A stretch of DNA of 64,000 nt from Lethocerus indicus (lineage: Eukaryota; Arthropoda; Insecta; Hemiptera; Belostomatidae), in assembly GCA_019843655.1 (NCBI GenBank), contig JACDQD010000005.1, forward strand, positions 11,435,575 through 11,499,574, in the 5' to 3' direction. Below the pieces are notes generated by a model, which made no database searches, had not been told where the DNA came from, and was given only the letters and a program-made list of their open reading frames with translations. Each line of letters begins with the position of its first letter. Within the stretch, counting starts at the first letter, position 1. Positions 1-11,345 of this stretch are shown piece after piece. Position numbers and translations under genes: made by a program.

Positions 1-1601
1 TTCAGATTTTTATTTCGGTTTGTATTTTATATACTGTTTCCATGGGATACCATCCCTATAAATAATATAATCAGGGAAAGTTATTGTCACAATGTCTAAT
101 AGTTACGTTCCCAGATAATATGATCGAACGTACGTGATTACATATTTAATATTTGAAAATTCCATCGAAGTTAACGGATGAGATTGTCTAATTAAAACTG
201 ACGCGCAAAGTATTATTAGATCTGAAAGAAAGCTCAGTTCTAATTCATCATTAGAAAGCTAATTAGTTTGTCTCTGCCTTTTCCTTTTTATTACCCTGAG
301 CCATCGTCAAATAGAGAATAAATCTCTGGAGATAACTGGGCGCAGAGAATAGTTTCGAAACCTAGTCGAGCGGTCATAAACAAATTCAGGGATAATATCC
401 CGCTGATAAGGGACAACACCGTGGGTTTTCTTCGGTGAGATAAGTCCAAAAATGATGCCGGTTTTTTGGGCTTCCGGATTAAGTTTGAAAACAAAGCTCT
501 TCGCCCGGCCATAAATAAGCCATATCTGGCTCCGGAGGATCCCGGGGCTGTCTCAGTTAAAAATCCCCGCCACTTGTAGATTAACTTGACACAAAAAATC
601 TCAGCGACTACCGCCCCTCACTGTCCTCTAAGCCGTTAGTTAAATGTAATCGTTAATCATGGGGACTTTAAAAATGTCTACTGTATTGTAAAAATTTACA
701 GTCATGCCCAGATATTAATGGTTACATAAGCGAGGTGACATGTATTCATGATACGAGCCTTATATTTATTAATAAAAATTGTAATAAATAATCTTAATTA
801 TGGAATTATGAATTTTACGATTCACTAGTGTGACCTTTCGTGTCTTTTTCGATCTTTTCCACAGGCCGCTTAAAATTCTGTCTCGAAAAGCTCGATTAAA
901 TTTTAATTATAATATGGCAGTTTAGATTGAAGTTTGATTCCGTTGAATTCAATCAAAGGACAAAAAATTAGACCGCCCTTGTCGCGTAATTTATAATTAA
1001 AAAATTTAGTTTTGTTTTAGATCTCAATTTGAGACAAGACAGTAACTAAATCATTTGGTTAAAACTGTAATCGATATATGGAAATATTCATCGCTGGCGC
1101 CAGTGGATGAATAATAAATGCGCAATGATTAAAATATCTATCAGAAAATCCGTTGTAACGGCTAAATTGAAAAGAGGCTATTCGAAGAAGTTCGGGCAAT
1201 AAGTCCAAGATGGCCTTACATTTTTGTCACAAAAATAAAATATTTTTTGCGATAGCCCGGTTCCAATTTATTCGTGCCTGTTTTATATTTGTTTTCTGAT
1301 TGTCTGTATCGGCTTTCATGAAAACGACAATGTCTGCCAATAATACGTGTACTTTATTGAATTCGGAGACCGACTTTCCAATTCTCTTTTAATTTACTGC
1401 GATCCAATATTTTTTGGCGTTTACTTCGTCGCATTTATAACAATTTTATACGATTTTCTGGTCTAGTATAGGACATTATTATCTGACAAATTTAAAATTA
1501 TACTACGATAAAATTAATTAACATGCATATTTTATTATTATTTAAATATTGATTATTGGTTATACCCAACTGTATTGCTCATATTTGTACGAATTCCTTA
1601 C
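1..1601. other. AT-rich non-coding stretch
   Basis: Mostly AT-rich sequence with frequent stops in all frames and many TAAT/ATTA cores. No recognisable gene, tRNA or repeat is seen. At the right end a short open minus-strand segment with a good splice donor is listed separately. Confidence 0.6.
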
Positions 1602-1690
1602 CTCATAACAGACCTAAAATATCTCTCGGGGCAGTCGGAAATGTACGTATCGCCAGTGGAAAATGATTGGACCGAATGAGGAGGAGAAAA
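1602..1690 (-). other. candidate internal exon (weak)
   Basis: On the minus strand an open 89-nt segment is bounded on its 5' side by an AG (the end of an in-frame TAG, at 1691) and on its 3' side by a strong donor, GAG|GTAAGG, with the junction between 1602 and 1601. It encodes 29 codons plus two bases. The peptide begins FSPPHSVQSFSTGDTYISDC and is not one I recognise. The polypyrimidine tract before the acceptor is weak. A segment this short can be open by chance, so this is only a lead. Confidence 0.12.
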
Positions 1691-2110
1691 CTACTCGGTT
1701 ATCGAGAGAACCAAAGGGAGGATTTAGGGCGCGGATATGCTGATTTTCCGTTTATTGCATCCTTTGAATCGAAAGGAATCCCCGGCCGGGAATAGACGGA
1801 CGGAAATAAACTTCTTTTGCCCCGGTGAAAATCGGTATTTGTCCCGGCCGCGGGCAAGAATTCCGCACTGGCGTGCACACCCACAAGACCACCCGCACCC
1901 GCCCACGCCGCGCGGTTACTTTGTTCGGAAACCGTTTGTCGGCCCCAAAGAGGTTTTCCCGATCCATTGAACATCCTGGAGAGAGAGAGAGAGAGAGAGA
2001 GGGGTGAAATTTATAAGGGCGATGGTGGTTTGAAAAGGGGTGAGCGGCGAGGGTAAGGACGGGGGCGGGCGGGGGGCAATTCGTGGATCTCCCACCTCTC
2101 GAAAAACCTT
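1690..2110. other. GC/CpG-rich islet with GA tract and G-runs
   Basis: A sharply GC-rich patch in AT-rich surroundings, with many CpG dinucleotides. It contains a (GA)n tract at about 1979-2001 and a G-run cluster at 2061-2077 (GGGGGCGGGCGGGGGG), which resembles a GC-box/KLF-type site. Overlapping short frames on both strands are what a stop-poor GC-rich patch produces. None has a recognisable domain. It may be a regulatory islet. Confidence 0.45.
1979..2001. repeat. (GA)n microsatellite
   Basis: Uninterrupted GA dinucleotide repeat of about 11 units, followed by a G-rich stretch. It is purine-only on the plus strand. Confidence 0.95.
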
Positions 2111-5100
2111 TTAGAAAATTCTTTTCTCTTCCGCCAGGTTTTGTCTCGGGGACGGAATCCGATGTCGCCCATCGGTATTGCCCGCCATTATCTATTTAAA
2201 TACCTTTTCCCATTGCCATCCTCCGTCGCTCCTGGGCTAGTACTCACTTCGGCTAGACCTATCTAAATGGGTAGTGTAAATGAGTTCGTTCATGTGATTA
2301 TACGAACGAATAATTTTATTTATAAATATACGAATCATTTCAATTCAATGTTATGGGTCATAACAATATTTCGAATTCTATTCGATTCAAAACTTCAAAT
2401 CAAAACCAAGATATCTAGTTAATTTTTGTGCTGTACAATCGATCCAGAAATAAGCTTAATACCGACAAACGAGAGGCGAAGAAAGGATCTAGCAATAATG
2501 TTTTGATCTAAAATCTAATATCTGCAGGTATTTTATTGTATAAAACTAATATTGTTACAGTAGAGAATAATTCCCGACGGTTAAGAAAAATTGAATCCTC
2601 CGTGCTGTTTTAATTAAATTAATGGAAATACAATGCATAAATTTTCAATAGTCATTAATAATTTCAATAGAATACAAAATCTGATTAAATTAAGTGCAGA
2701 TGAACTTTAATAGAGACCCGTTCAAATATTTACCTGTACTTTAAATAACCCTAAATATAGAACGGCAGTGGCGGTCTCAATTAAACCCCGGGGTATCTTC
2801 GGCAAGTGAAGTCATTATGATAACATGAAAGGTTGTTTGAACGCTAAGTGCGCCCTATAATAAGCGAATTTAAATACAAAAGCGCGCGGTGGGCCCCACC
2901 ATCAAAGGAAAACGGTTATTCCGGGATGAACACTTCAAAAACAACCCTTCGGTTCAACACCCTGCCCAACTCCGCGGGCCCTTTGAACCCTCCTCAAATT
3001 TAACGCTGTCCACAAATTCTTCCCCCAATTGTGCAAATTAAATATTGACAGTTATAATTTATTTAACCGAAAGACCCAATTTAAAAGAGAGGTCTCACCA
3101 GCAATTTTATTGTTGTAAGACAGTAAAAGATGTGTTCAGAAGCCTTCGTCATTGTAATATTGCATACGAATTTTTTTTAGATCCTCTTGGGATAGAATAG
3201 TATATATCTACAACCGCCTACTTGGTCTTAAGGTTAAGAAAACAAAATCAAAAGGGGAGAATGTTAATTTTACAACTGATATGGTTAAGTGATTTTCACA
3301 ACAAATGTGGCGTGAGTTGACGTGATTCTACATCCGTAACCTGCATGCATAGCTCTCTGTTTTACGAAAATGCAAAGTTACAAAATACCACCATGACTAT
3401 GACGAAAAGCCTTCATACTGCTTTCTACCGCCGACCCACTAAAGTACATACAAATGCCGTTAATAAACTGATAATGGGTACGCGGAGGGCGCGCGATGCA
3501 TAATTTACCGGGTTCATCGGAGCTCAAATGAATTTAAGCTGGACCGTGCACTAATTGCATTCATATTGCAGTTTAAGAGGTCGTTTCGATTGGCCGTCGC
3601 AATTTGTGTTGATTAAATCGGGCCACCGGCTGGGGAAATTATTTCATAATTCGTCCCCGTGGGATGTCCAGGAATCAGTAATCATACGATTTATTTAAAT
3701 AACAGTAATAAATTCAGTACGACTATTTATTACTGTTATAGCGCTTAAAAAACGATATAAACATTTTTAACGGATTAATTACAAAAACTACACCTGATAG
3801 AATATTCCCTAAAATTGCTATCCAAGACAATCTACTTCGATTCATTGAAGAAGAGTACTGAAGAACTGCTAATCTAAGTATATTGGATTTAGTGAGCTGT
3901 AATGTTCTAATAAGTTTTAAAATTATTTAATCTTGTACAATAATAATTTCTATTAACTAAAACAGGTAACTTTTGACAGATTTAAGAATTCTTCGAGACC
4001 AGGCAGGAGGGGTTTCAATCAGGAATTTTGTGGAAGTAATCACGGGGGAGGATAGTGATTCTCAATTTACTTTTCCGTTTCTGAACTATCGGACCGATAA
4101 TACAGATCCGAGGACAGCTGGGGACTCGCCAGAAGTTTCGCCCCCCCACTCCCTCCTTCTTTCTTGTTCACAAAGAGAAAAGAAATCGGGAGATAAATAT
4201 CCCTGTGGAAGTTTGCAATCAGGAAGCGGTACCGCTATGGGACCGGGTCCGTTTTCAATTTCAACTCTTCCCTCGGCCCGGAGTCCATTGTAACCGGTCG
4301 GTCAGACTACGGGGGGGAATTCGAGTATTTCGGTAAGTAATATAACTCGAGAAAAATCTTTCACAAGGATATCTAATGCATCGTTCAGCCAAGTTCCTAC
4401 TACTACTGTGGGATCACAGTTTTATCCTGATTATTAATTGACTTGATATTTCTGCCAGTTCAGTCCCGAGGTGATATCTCCATAAATATTCCACCAATAC
4501 CTACATTTATATACAGACTTGTTTATAAGAGTCCATTAATTATGTCACAAAATTTCTGCAATCCCAGGAATATAAAAAGAAGCACAGCAGTCACTGCGTG
4601 CAAATCCAGTTTTACGGGCTGCAGCCACTACCCTCTCCGGCTGCCAAGTCCGAATGCGCCGGGGATAGGATTTGCATAATTGGAAACCCCGCCGATGGCA
4701 AGAATTTGGCAACTTATTCCGGGGGAATAAATTTATGCGCTGAAATATCGTGGCAAGTTTGCAATGGCGTTGCGGTCCTTAAGACCCAAACAGTTAAAGA
4801 ATAACGGCTTCCTAAAGGCATATTTCTCCCCCCCAGAATCTATCGATTTATTCGTGTATCTACAGAATTGTCTGCTTTCGCCAATACTCGACAATGTCGG
4901 TTTTTAGGACTCGTTTTTCACTTCTTCTAAAGCGCCCGCTTGACGGCAATAATTCGTGCCCAGGGAAAATGAGAAATAGAAATCCCGAAATATCGCCCTA
5001 GCGGCAAATGTGTTTTGAAATTTACTGCTAAACAGATAAAAGTGTGTAAAAGAATTGCAATGTAGCGGAGAATAGATATTTTCTTCGGATGCTAATTGTG

Positions 5101-5640
5101 AAGGGATTTTGGTATATGAGATACCTTGAATATTGAAATATGAATCTTTCAGCCCCTCTAATGTGCACAAAACGCGCAATCCCTTATTGGCATATGTCCC
5201 TATTTCATATAGGGTCTCAAGTATAAATGTCTAATACAGGGGACACAATACCGTAAGCTTTTAATACCTTAGAATAGGGACTTGAAGGCGAAGGCTTATG
5301 ATAAATCCTTACAAGCTCTATTAGTATTCTATTAGTAATACAGTAGCAGTTAAGTCAAATTGTTCACGATGTGGAAAACCCAAATATTATTACCAATTTA
5401 TTTTTGAGATTCTCACCATCAGTGACATTTATACAGAAAGAGTGCAGTACCAATTCTGTCAGGACTCTTCATCGTAAACTGATATATTTAACTTAAAAAT
5501 TGTATTTCTAAGTTTACAACACAAACGCCTTATAGAGATAAAGTAATTCCTTCTCAAGGAAACAATTTTTCATCGTTACATTTCAGACATGTTTAAATAA
5601 TTACAGTGATCAGTTCAGATTATAAAACTATATCAGGAAA
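2110..5640. other. AT-rich non-coding stretch with small GC patches
   Basis: No gene is recognised. GC-richer patches occur near 2880-2990 and 4070-4310; the second contains a 106-codon frame without recognisable features. The 3500-3660 interval mixes CpG with homeodomain-type cores (CTAATTGCAT at about 3551, TTGATTAAAT at about 3609) and is a reasonable conserved-element candidate. The rest is AT-rich with frequent stops. Confidence 0.5.
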
Positions 5641-6110
5641 ATTCTTAAGCATTGTGGATGAGTTTTAATCCATGACGGAGGATGAAACTTGTTCTTATCG
5701 AAGGGAGAGAGCGGAGAGCCGGTGGAAACAATTTGACTACAAAGGGAAGGGCTGAATATTTTCCTAAACGGTCTGCAAATTCGAGACGGCCCGCAGCGGC
5801 GGAATCCCGGCCGGCCCGAGGAGGAGGGATGATTCGGGGCGCGGTGGAAAATTTCAGATTCGGAGCGGGATAAACACAAAGCGAGGCCGGGTAACAAATA
5901 TGCGTCGTGGGGGTGGCGTTGTGCCGCTCTGAAGTGCCCGAGGGGCGGGCGAGGGAGCGCCAGTCGGACGGAGACGGAGAATGAAGTGCGTGTCGGGACG
6001 GAAATAAGGAATTTATTTTCGAGCCCTTTGTGCGTTGCCCTCGGCGACGGCGGGCCTTGTCTCGATTTGAATGGCGAACGAGGAAAGGGGGAAATCTAGA
6101 AGGGCTGCGA
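5640..6110. other. GC/CpG-rich islet
   Basis: GC-rich and CpG-dense patch. A 156-codon minus-strand frame and shorter plus-strand frames overlap here, rich in Arg, Pro and Ser as expected for translated GC-rich non-coding DNA. No domain, signal peptide or splice structure supports a gene. A possible regulatory islet. Confidence 0.4.
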
Positions 6111-8040
6111 CACAAAAAATTCAGGCAAAAACAGGAGTATTTTCACCCCCTCGTGAAATGAACTGGAAAGTTTTGTTGTTCTCGTACCTTCGTACGCTAA
6201 GTAGGAATGCCATTATTAGTATTCCAAGATTTCCAAATTTTTTGAGCAGCAATGAGGATTCTACTTGATTTAAATTATATATAAAAACTATTCGAAATAG
6301 TGGATACTCAATAAGTAAACGACATTATTAATGTTGGATATGATAAAATATCAGTATGAAAACATAAAATCACAACTATTACTCTGAATAGCCAGTACTA
6401 TTCAAAATTAACTATTTTAGGAGGATAAAAGTAACTTTTCTCCGTGATATATTGGCATAAATTAATTGGGCGTTTTCCAAAATGAAAATTCTTAATAATT
6501 CGGGCATTAAAACATATCCGTTTAGAAAAGAAAATTTTATCAGTACTCCCTATATGTATGCGTATATACGAAAATACATCTAAATGGGCCAGCCCCAACA
6601 ACCGAACCACCCCCTTCCCCCATTAGGACTGTGAGTGGAAAAGAGAAACGCGAATAATAACAACAAAACAGAGACACAACGAGAAGAAGGAAAAACAAAA
6701 AATAAACTCCGTCCCCCTCCCGTCCCGAACGAAGATTTCATAAACCTGAAAGCTTTTTCAATTTGCCTCACAGTCGGGAGCGTGCCTACTGCGTTCTGTT
6801 GGGTGGGGAGTATTGAAATCGTCGTACGCGAACCGCCCTGTCGTACGCGAACCGAAAAAGTTTAAAGGCCCGCACGTCCCGGGAAAAGTGCGGGGGGGTG
6901 TGGAGGAATCATCTTTGAGAAAGAATCTTTTTCTTCTATACTGCGTTATAAATCCTTTCGGAATTGCATTATCGCTTCCTCTTTAATCTTACCCCTTTTA
7001 TATCTCCATTTCTTTCACCCCTTTCCGAAGAAAGGCGTATTTAATAATTCGTTTGTCCCGCCCCATCGGGCCGAATACAATGCCATTGAAGGCGATACAT
7101 TATTCAACGTTGTAAATAAAGAAAAAAGTAATTTGAGGTATTTGCTTGGGGGCCAGCGTGGGTTTGGAATTTATTCGTAGTAGGTTAGTAAAAACTACTA
7201 AATTGAAAATAATATAGACCGAATGCAATATGTAAACGCTTTATGCGAACTACTGCCGATGGAAAAGTGCGAATTTTGAAGATTGATTCGACAAAATAAC
7301 ATAGGTATAAAATTAAAATGATCGACCGGACGGTCTGAAATTACCATTTGAATACTGTTAATTATAAAACTGAAAAGTACTATAATTCCAGCTGGATGAT
7401 CCTTCGGAACCAATTAAGCGTCGGCGTAGGTCCAATTCCGCCCCCGGGGCCCCGAATCAAAAAAGGGAACTGAACTAATTCGAAGAGCAGCGGTTAGCGC
7501 CAATGTAATTCTGCGGAGAGTTCCAGCCGTGGTCACCAGGCTTTGATAATTATTCAGTCGTTTCTCGTGGAAAATGAACTTTGTCGGGCGATAAAAGGGG
7601 AAGTAAATTAAAATCCCTTTCAAGGGACGGGAACCGGTCCCAGAAACATCCCGCGGATTAGCTCTGGTGCGTTTATTGGCCTCGGATGATCGTAAAACCG
7701 CTGATATTTCAACCGCCTAACACTATCTGCTATTAAAGTAATGAGCGATGTTATACAAAAAAATTAGGCCAGTAAAAGAAAATAACTTTTTTGATTTGAA
7801 TTTCAGTGTGGAAATAGATTCTCTGATTATTATTGAAAACAATTTTTATTTGTAAATATACATTTTAGCATATATTAATATATGAAAAAAATGAAAATTT
7901 CACACTTTGAGGCAATCGTCAGCACCTATATTAAAATGCTCGCATCACCTACTTTCATAATTCGTCACTTAAATCCACAACATAATTGAATATATTTTAC
8001 TGCAAATAAAAAGGCTAGTTCATGACTGCTGCTGCTTTCG
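6110..8040. other. AT-rich non-coding stretch
   Basis: Nothing recognisable. A direct repeat of CGTACGCGAACCG occurs twice at about 6824-6852, in a short GC patch before a G-run at 6892-6899. A small GC patch lies at 7425-7530. The remainder is AT-rich with frequent stops. Confidence 0.5.
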
Positions 8041-8900
8041 TCGAAACATTGACCAACGAAAAATGCTCAGCTACTGTTTCCTACCGGACGCTATAATATT
8101 CATTTCCCTGTACCAGGTACATATACCTTTTTCAGGTTTTCCATATAACATTCTTTTAAGTATCCTCTTGGGGCTGGCCCGCTCTACACGGCCTATCCAT
8201 CACCCACTCCCAACCACTCTTTATAATGGCCACTATATCGAGTCGCCCATAACGCTCTCCCAAGTCTCCCGGTTAGTTCCTATTACCCACGGGCCCCCGG
8301 TCCTGTATGGGCCATACATTCTTCTTAATGCTTCCCTTCTCACAGGTGTTAAGTATAAAGAAAGTATACCAAGAACCAAGGAGTTATTTAGTGTAAGGAG
8401 CCAATGGCGTGGAACTGTACTCGATCCCGAACTCGTGTATTACCGAAGGAGAGAAGCAATAATATCGCTATGTACACACAGCGGTACTATATCGCAGTAT
8501 ACAATATATTTGAATATGACGAATTTTATTACTGCATTATATGCGTGATAGTACTAGCTTTGGTCCGGACTGTCCCCGGTCTTTTTTTTTGGATAAATTG
8601 GCGACGAGGAGTCTGTTTACGAACCGCAATTGCTTTTATACTGGAGTGGGGCAATAGCCGGCGACACTTCCACAAGGCGATTACATTATGTTAGTGTGCC
8701 CGCCAGACGCTTATACGCCGTGGCCCCCGGCCGGCCCCTATCTCCCGACGACCGTTCAATTATCCCCGCTCGTGAACCCACATTTTCAAAAACCGCCGCC
8801 GCTTTTTCCAGTAATCCGCCGCGCGGGCTAATATTGTCCGAGATAGCGAAATTGCCCCCTGTACAAACGACAAGAACGGCCACTCCCCAGATACGGGAGT
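8040..8900. other. mixed-composition stretch with the longest open frame
   Basis: Contains the longest open frame in the window (8063-8548 plus, 161 codons). Its product starts MLSYCFLPDAIIFISLYQV and has a hydrophobic N-terminal third. I see no known motif. A CpG-rich islet at 8690-8880 follows. Because overlapping frames are also open and no splice or codon-bias pattern stands out, I treat the stretch as probably non-coding. Confidence 0.3.
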
Positions 8901-9309
8901 TTTAATTGAAACCGGGGAATTTATTTCACTTTACCGAAATGTTTAAGACCGCGTATGATATGCATTAGAATGAATTTCAAATAGCAGCTACCTACAAATT
9001 TCTATGCATATATACTCGTGGTTTACGTAATCCATTAGCCCTTACTCTTCAGATCTAAATTTTTTTATGCAGCTAGATTAACGTTATAATGCAACAAAAT
9101 TTGCATTATATTTTTAAATGACAATAAAAATTTATTGATTATATATAATACTGGGTAGTACAAAATGACATAAGTATCATAAAGAGTATACCGTTGTCCT
9201 TCTACAAATCTCATATTGAAATAATATTTCAGATTATAATAAATCTGGGAAGTTTATGTTCCGATATTGTGTGAATCGTAGATTAATTTTGTTGTAATTG
9301 ATTCAACTA

Positions 9310-9480
9310 AGCCTTACTCGATGCAGGTGAGGGGTCGGGAATCGTTCTGGACGTCATATTGGCTTGACGCGGTCGGTGGGGCCCGGGTCGTTAGGGGGGC
9401 GGCTCTCGGTGGCGCGTGTTAACAGCGAAACCCCTCGCCATCCGCCCCCTCCCCCTATACAACAACCCCTTTAGGCGTTA
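9310..9480. other. GC/CpG-rich islet
   Basis: Short GC-rich patch with several G and C runs (for example GTTAGGGGGGCGGC at about 9391), ending in a C-rich segment. It sits immediately before the CA-rich tract. Confidence 0.4.
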
Positions 9481-9527
9481 AAAGGGTCTTATCTGGTTGT
9501 GCGGGGCCAGGTGGTGGGGCATTGTCT

Positions 9528-9575
9528 CACACACACACACAGACACGCTCACAGACACAGACACACTCACACACC
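9528..9575. repeat. degenerate (CA)n microsatellite
   Basis: A pure CA run followed by CA units interrupted by GACA and CTCA variants. It is an aging dinucleotide repeat. Confidence 0.9.
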
Positions 9576-9912
9576 GTCTACGCTAAACAACTGCCGAGAA
9601 ACACTCGATTCGGGAGGCCGAACGAATGAAGACCTGCCCCCCCCATTAACGATTCGTGAGTCGGATAATTTCCCCGGCGCCTCCCCCTCGTGTCGAATTC
9701 CGAATAACTCGAGAACACGCATAAATATGCATAAGACGGCGCATTATAACATACCAATAGGGATAAAATCATGTCGGAATTTAATATCATTAAATCAATT
9801 CAATTTAATTTTTTTCAATCAGTTCAATTCAGTTTTATAATGATTTTTTTTTCTTAAATTTTTTTATTTTTGCACAATAAACAGTTATAAGTGCAATTGA
9901 TACATGTATAAC

Positions 9913-10140
9913 GTAGATTTCGTGTGTTTCTGTCTCCTCTCACTGGTTTGGTCTTTTGCTAGACCGGTTTCGGCCGCTCGCCATCCTAGTCAAATACAAG
10001 TGATAGTGACAGTGCAGTGAGGATGCCCGAAAAACATCCAAAGTGCCAAAAGTGGCTAACACCGCTACTGAAGATGGCGAGCGGCCGAAACCGGTCTAGC
10101 AAAAGACCAGCGAGATGAGACAAAAACACACAAAACCTAC
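9913..10140. mobile_element. fold-back element (inverted repeat, about 70-bp arms), copy 1
   Basis: The left arm (9913-9985) and right arm (10073-10140) are near-perfect reverse complements. They differ by a few substitutions and one 5-base insertion in the left arm. The central spacer is about 87 bp. The outer edge of each arm is a GT/CA-rich stretch (ATTTCGTGTGTTTCTGTCTC on the left) and the inner part is the block GATGGCGAGCGGCCGAAACC. A partial copy lies at 52171-52316, which shows this is an interspersed repeat and not a local hairpin. It has no coding capacity, so it is a non-autonomous element. The embedded hammerhead-like motif points to a Penelope-like or related retroelement as the source; that assignment is inference. 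Confidence 0.7.
10064..10100 (+). ncRNA. hammerhead-ribozyme-like core, copy 1
   Basis: Read 5'-3': GCTA (stem I strand), CTGAAGA (matches the conserved CUGANGA box), one extra T, GGC-GAGCG-GCC (3-bp stem II with loop), GAAA (second conserved box), C-CG-G (minimal stem III), TC (GUC cleavage triplet), TAGC (stem I partner). GCTA and TAGC are exact complements, giving the type I topology. Such minimal hammerheads are known from Penelope-like retroelements. The extra T between CTGAAGA and stem II departs from the canonical core and may lower or abolish activity. Cleavage is therefore not assured. Confidence 0.5.
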
Positions 10141-10144
10141 AAGA

Positions 10145-10860
10145 TAAACGATGTATGATGTAGAAGTGATGTTGGATGTCTTGGTGACACTCCATAGTTC
10201 TATACCTTATGTCCATGTCGGTTTTAGTATCGGGCTGTATATTGTTAGTTTGCTACTTAAGATCAATTTTGATGTCCGTTTTAGTAATGGTCTTAGAAGT
10301 CCAATTTTCGGTCTCCAAGTCGACTCTTTTGAGTCGGGTATGAGAGTTCCAAGTGAAGTTTTATAATGAAGAACTTAAATCTGGTCTTATTTAATGATTT
10401 TGTTGTATTTTCTCTATATGGACAGCAATATATCAATTTCAAATGAATTTGAAAAACTCTTTCTTAAAACGAAAGCCAGCTTAGCGGGATGATTATTACT
10501 TTCATGCTCTCGCTAAGTGTTATTTTGTGGGTCAGTCCGAAAATAAATAACGGTAATATATAATGTTAAATGCCGGGTATAACCGTGGCATAATAATTAG
10601 CGCCCGGCATGAAAAGGTTATACTAATAATCATCATCCGGTTCTATAATTCATGTCGGATTTTTCGGTTCCTTAACTTGTGACTTGACCCACGGAGATAT
10701 GACCGGGCGGATTTAAAAGATTCATGCATCGGATTAGTTATGTAAATATTTATCCCTCCCGAGGATTCTGTCCACGTTTTGTGTACGCACAATTATTTAT
10801 GCGAAGTGAACATTGGACGTTAATTTAGTCAAGGGAAATAATTTCCGTACATGAAACAGT
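10145..10860. other. non-coding stretch, regulatory texture
   Basis: No gene recognised. AT-rich, with scattered TAAT cores and a mixed segment at 10690-10860 (for example CAATTATTTATGCG at about 10789) that resembles conserved non-coding DNA. Confidence 0.4.
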
Positions 10861-11345
10861 CGCGGGTTTATTCCTGGCCCCCCGCCGGTGGCGTCGGTTC
10901 GGGACACATAAAGGATTAGATGTTGGCACGGAATCACGATAGCACGGGCGAAAAAGCGATTCAAATCATCGTAATACTTTGCGAAAATTCCACAGTCGGC
11001 TATACAAGGGGCGAGAAGGAATTTATAGGGGGACCTGCCGTAAAAATGAGTAACAGCCCCGGGCCCCCGTTGTGTAAAACATTAGCGATGCGTAGTTTTG
11101 CCCGGACACGAAAGAGTCGTAAATTCGCGTACGTTGTTCCGAGTTGAAGTGATAACGTGTAATCAATCGGTCGTAGTCAAACTGGCACTGGCGGTTTTCC
11201 TGCAGAAGACTTCTTCCTCAGGGTCCTCATTCGTGACTTCGAGCGATTCGTCGCTGCGGGTACGCGTTGGCTTCGGGACGGCCCAAACGGCCTTTTCGCA
11301 TTCTAACGGCCCGTTAAACTTCCACGGCCGCAATTATGCATATCC
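10860..11345. other. GC/CpG-rich islet
   Basis: CpG-dense patch. Two overlapping plus-strand frames of 75 and 105 codons are open, but neither has recognisable features. It is followed by AT-rich DNA with a moderately GC-rich patch near 11450-11500. Confidence 0.4.

Noticed and set aside
5645..6115. 156-codon minus-strand frame
   Set aside because: It lies in a CpG-rich islet with low stop density. The product is Arg/Pro/Ser-rich and overlapping frames are equally open.
8063..8548. Longest open frame in the window (161 codons, plus strand)
   Set aside because: No recognisable domain, no supporting splice or promoter signals, and another frame overlaps its 3' end. A frame of this length is not surprising in 64 kb.
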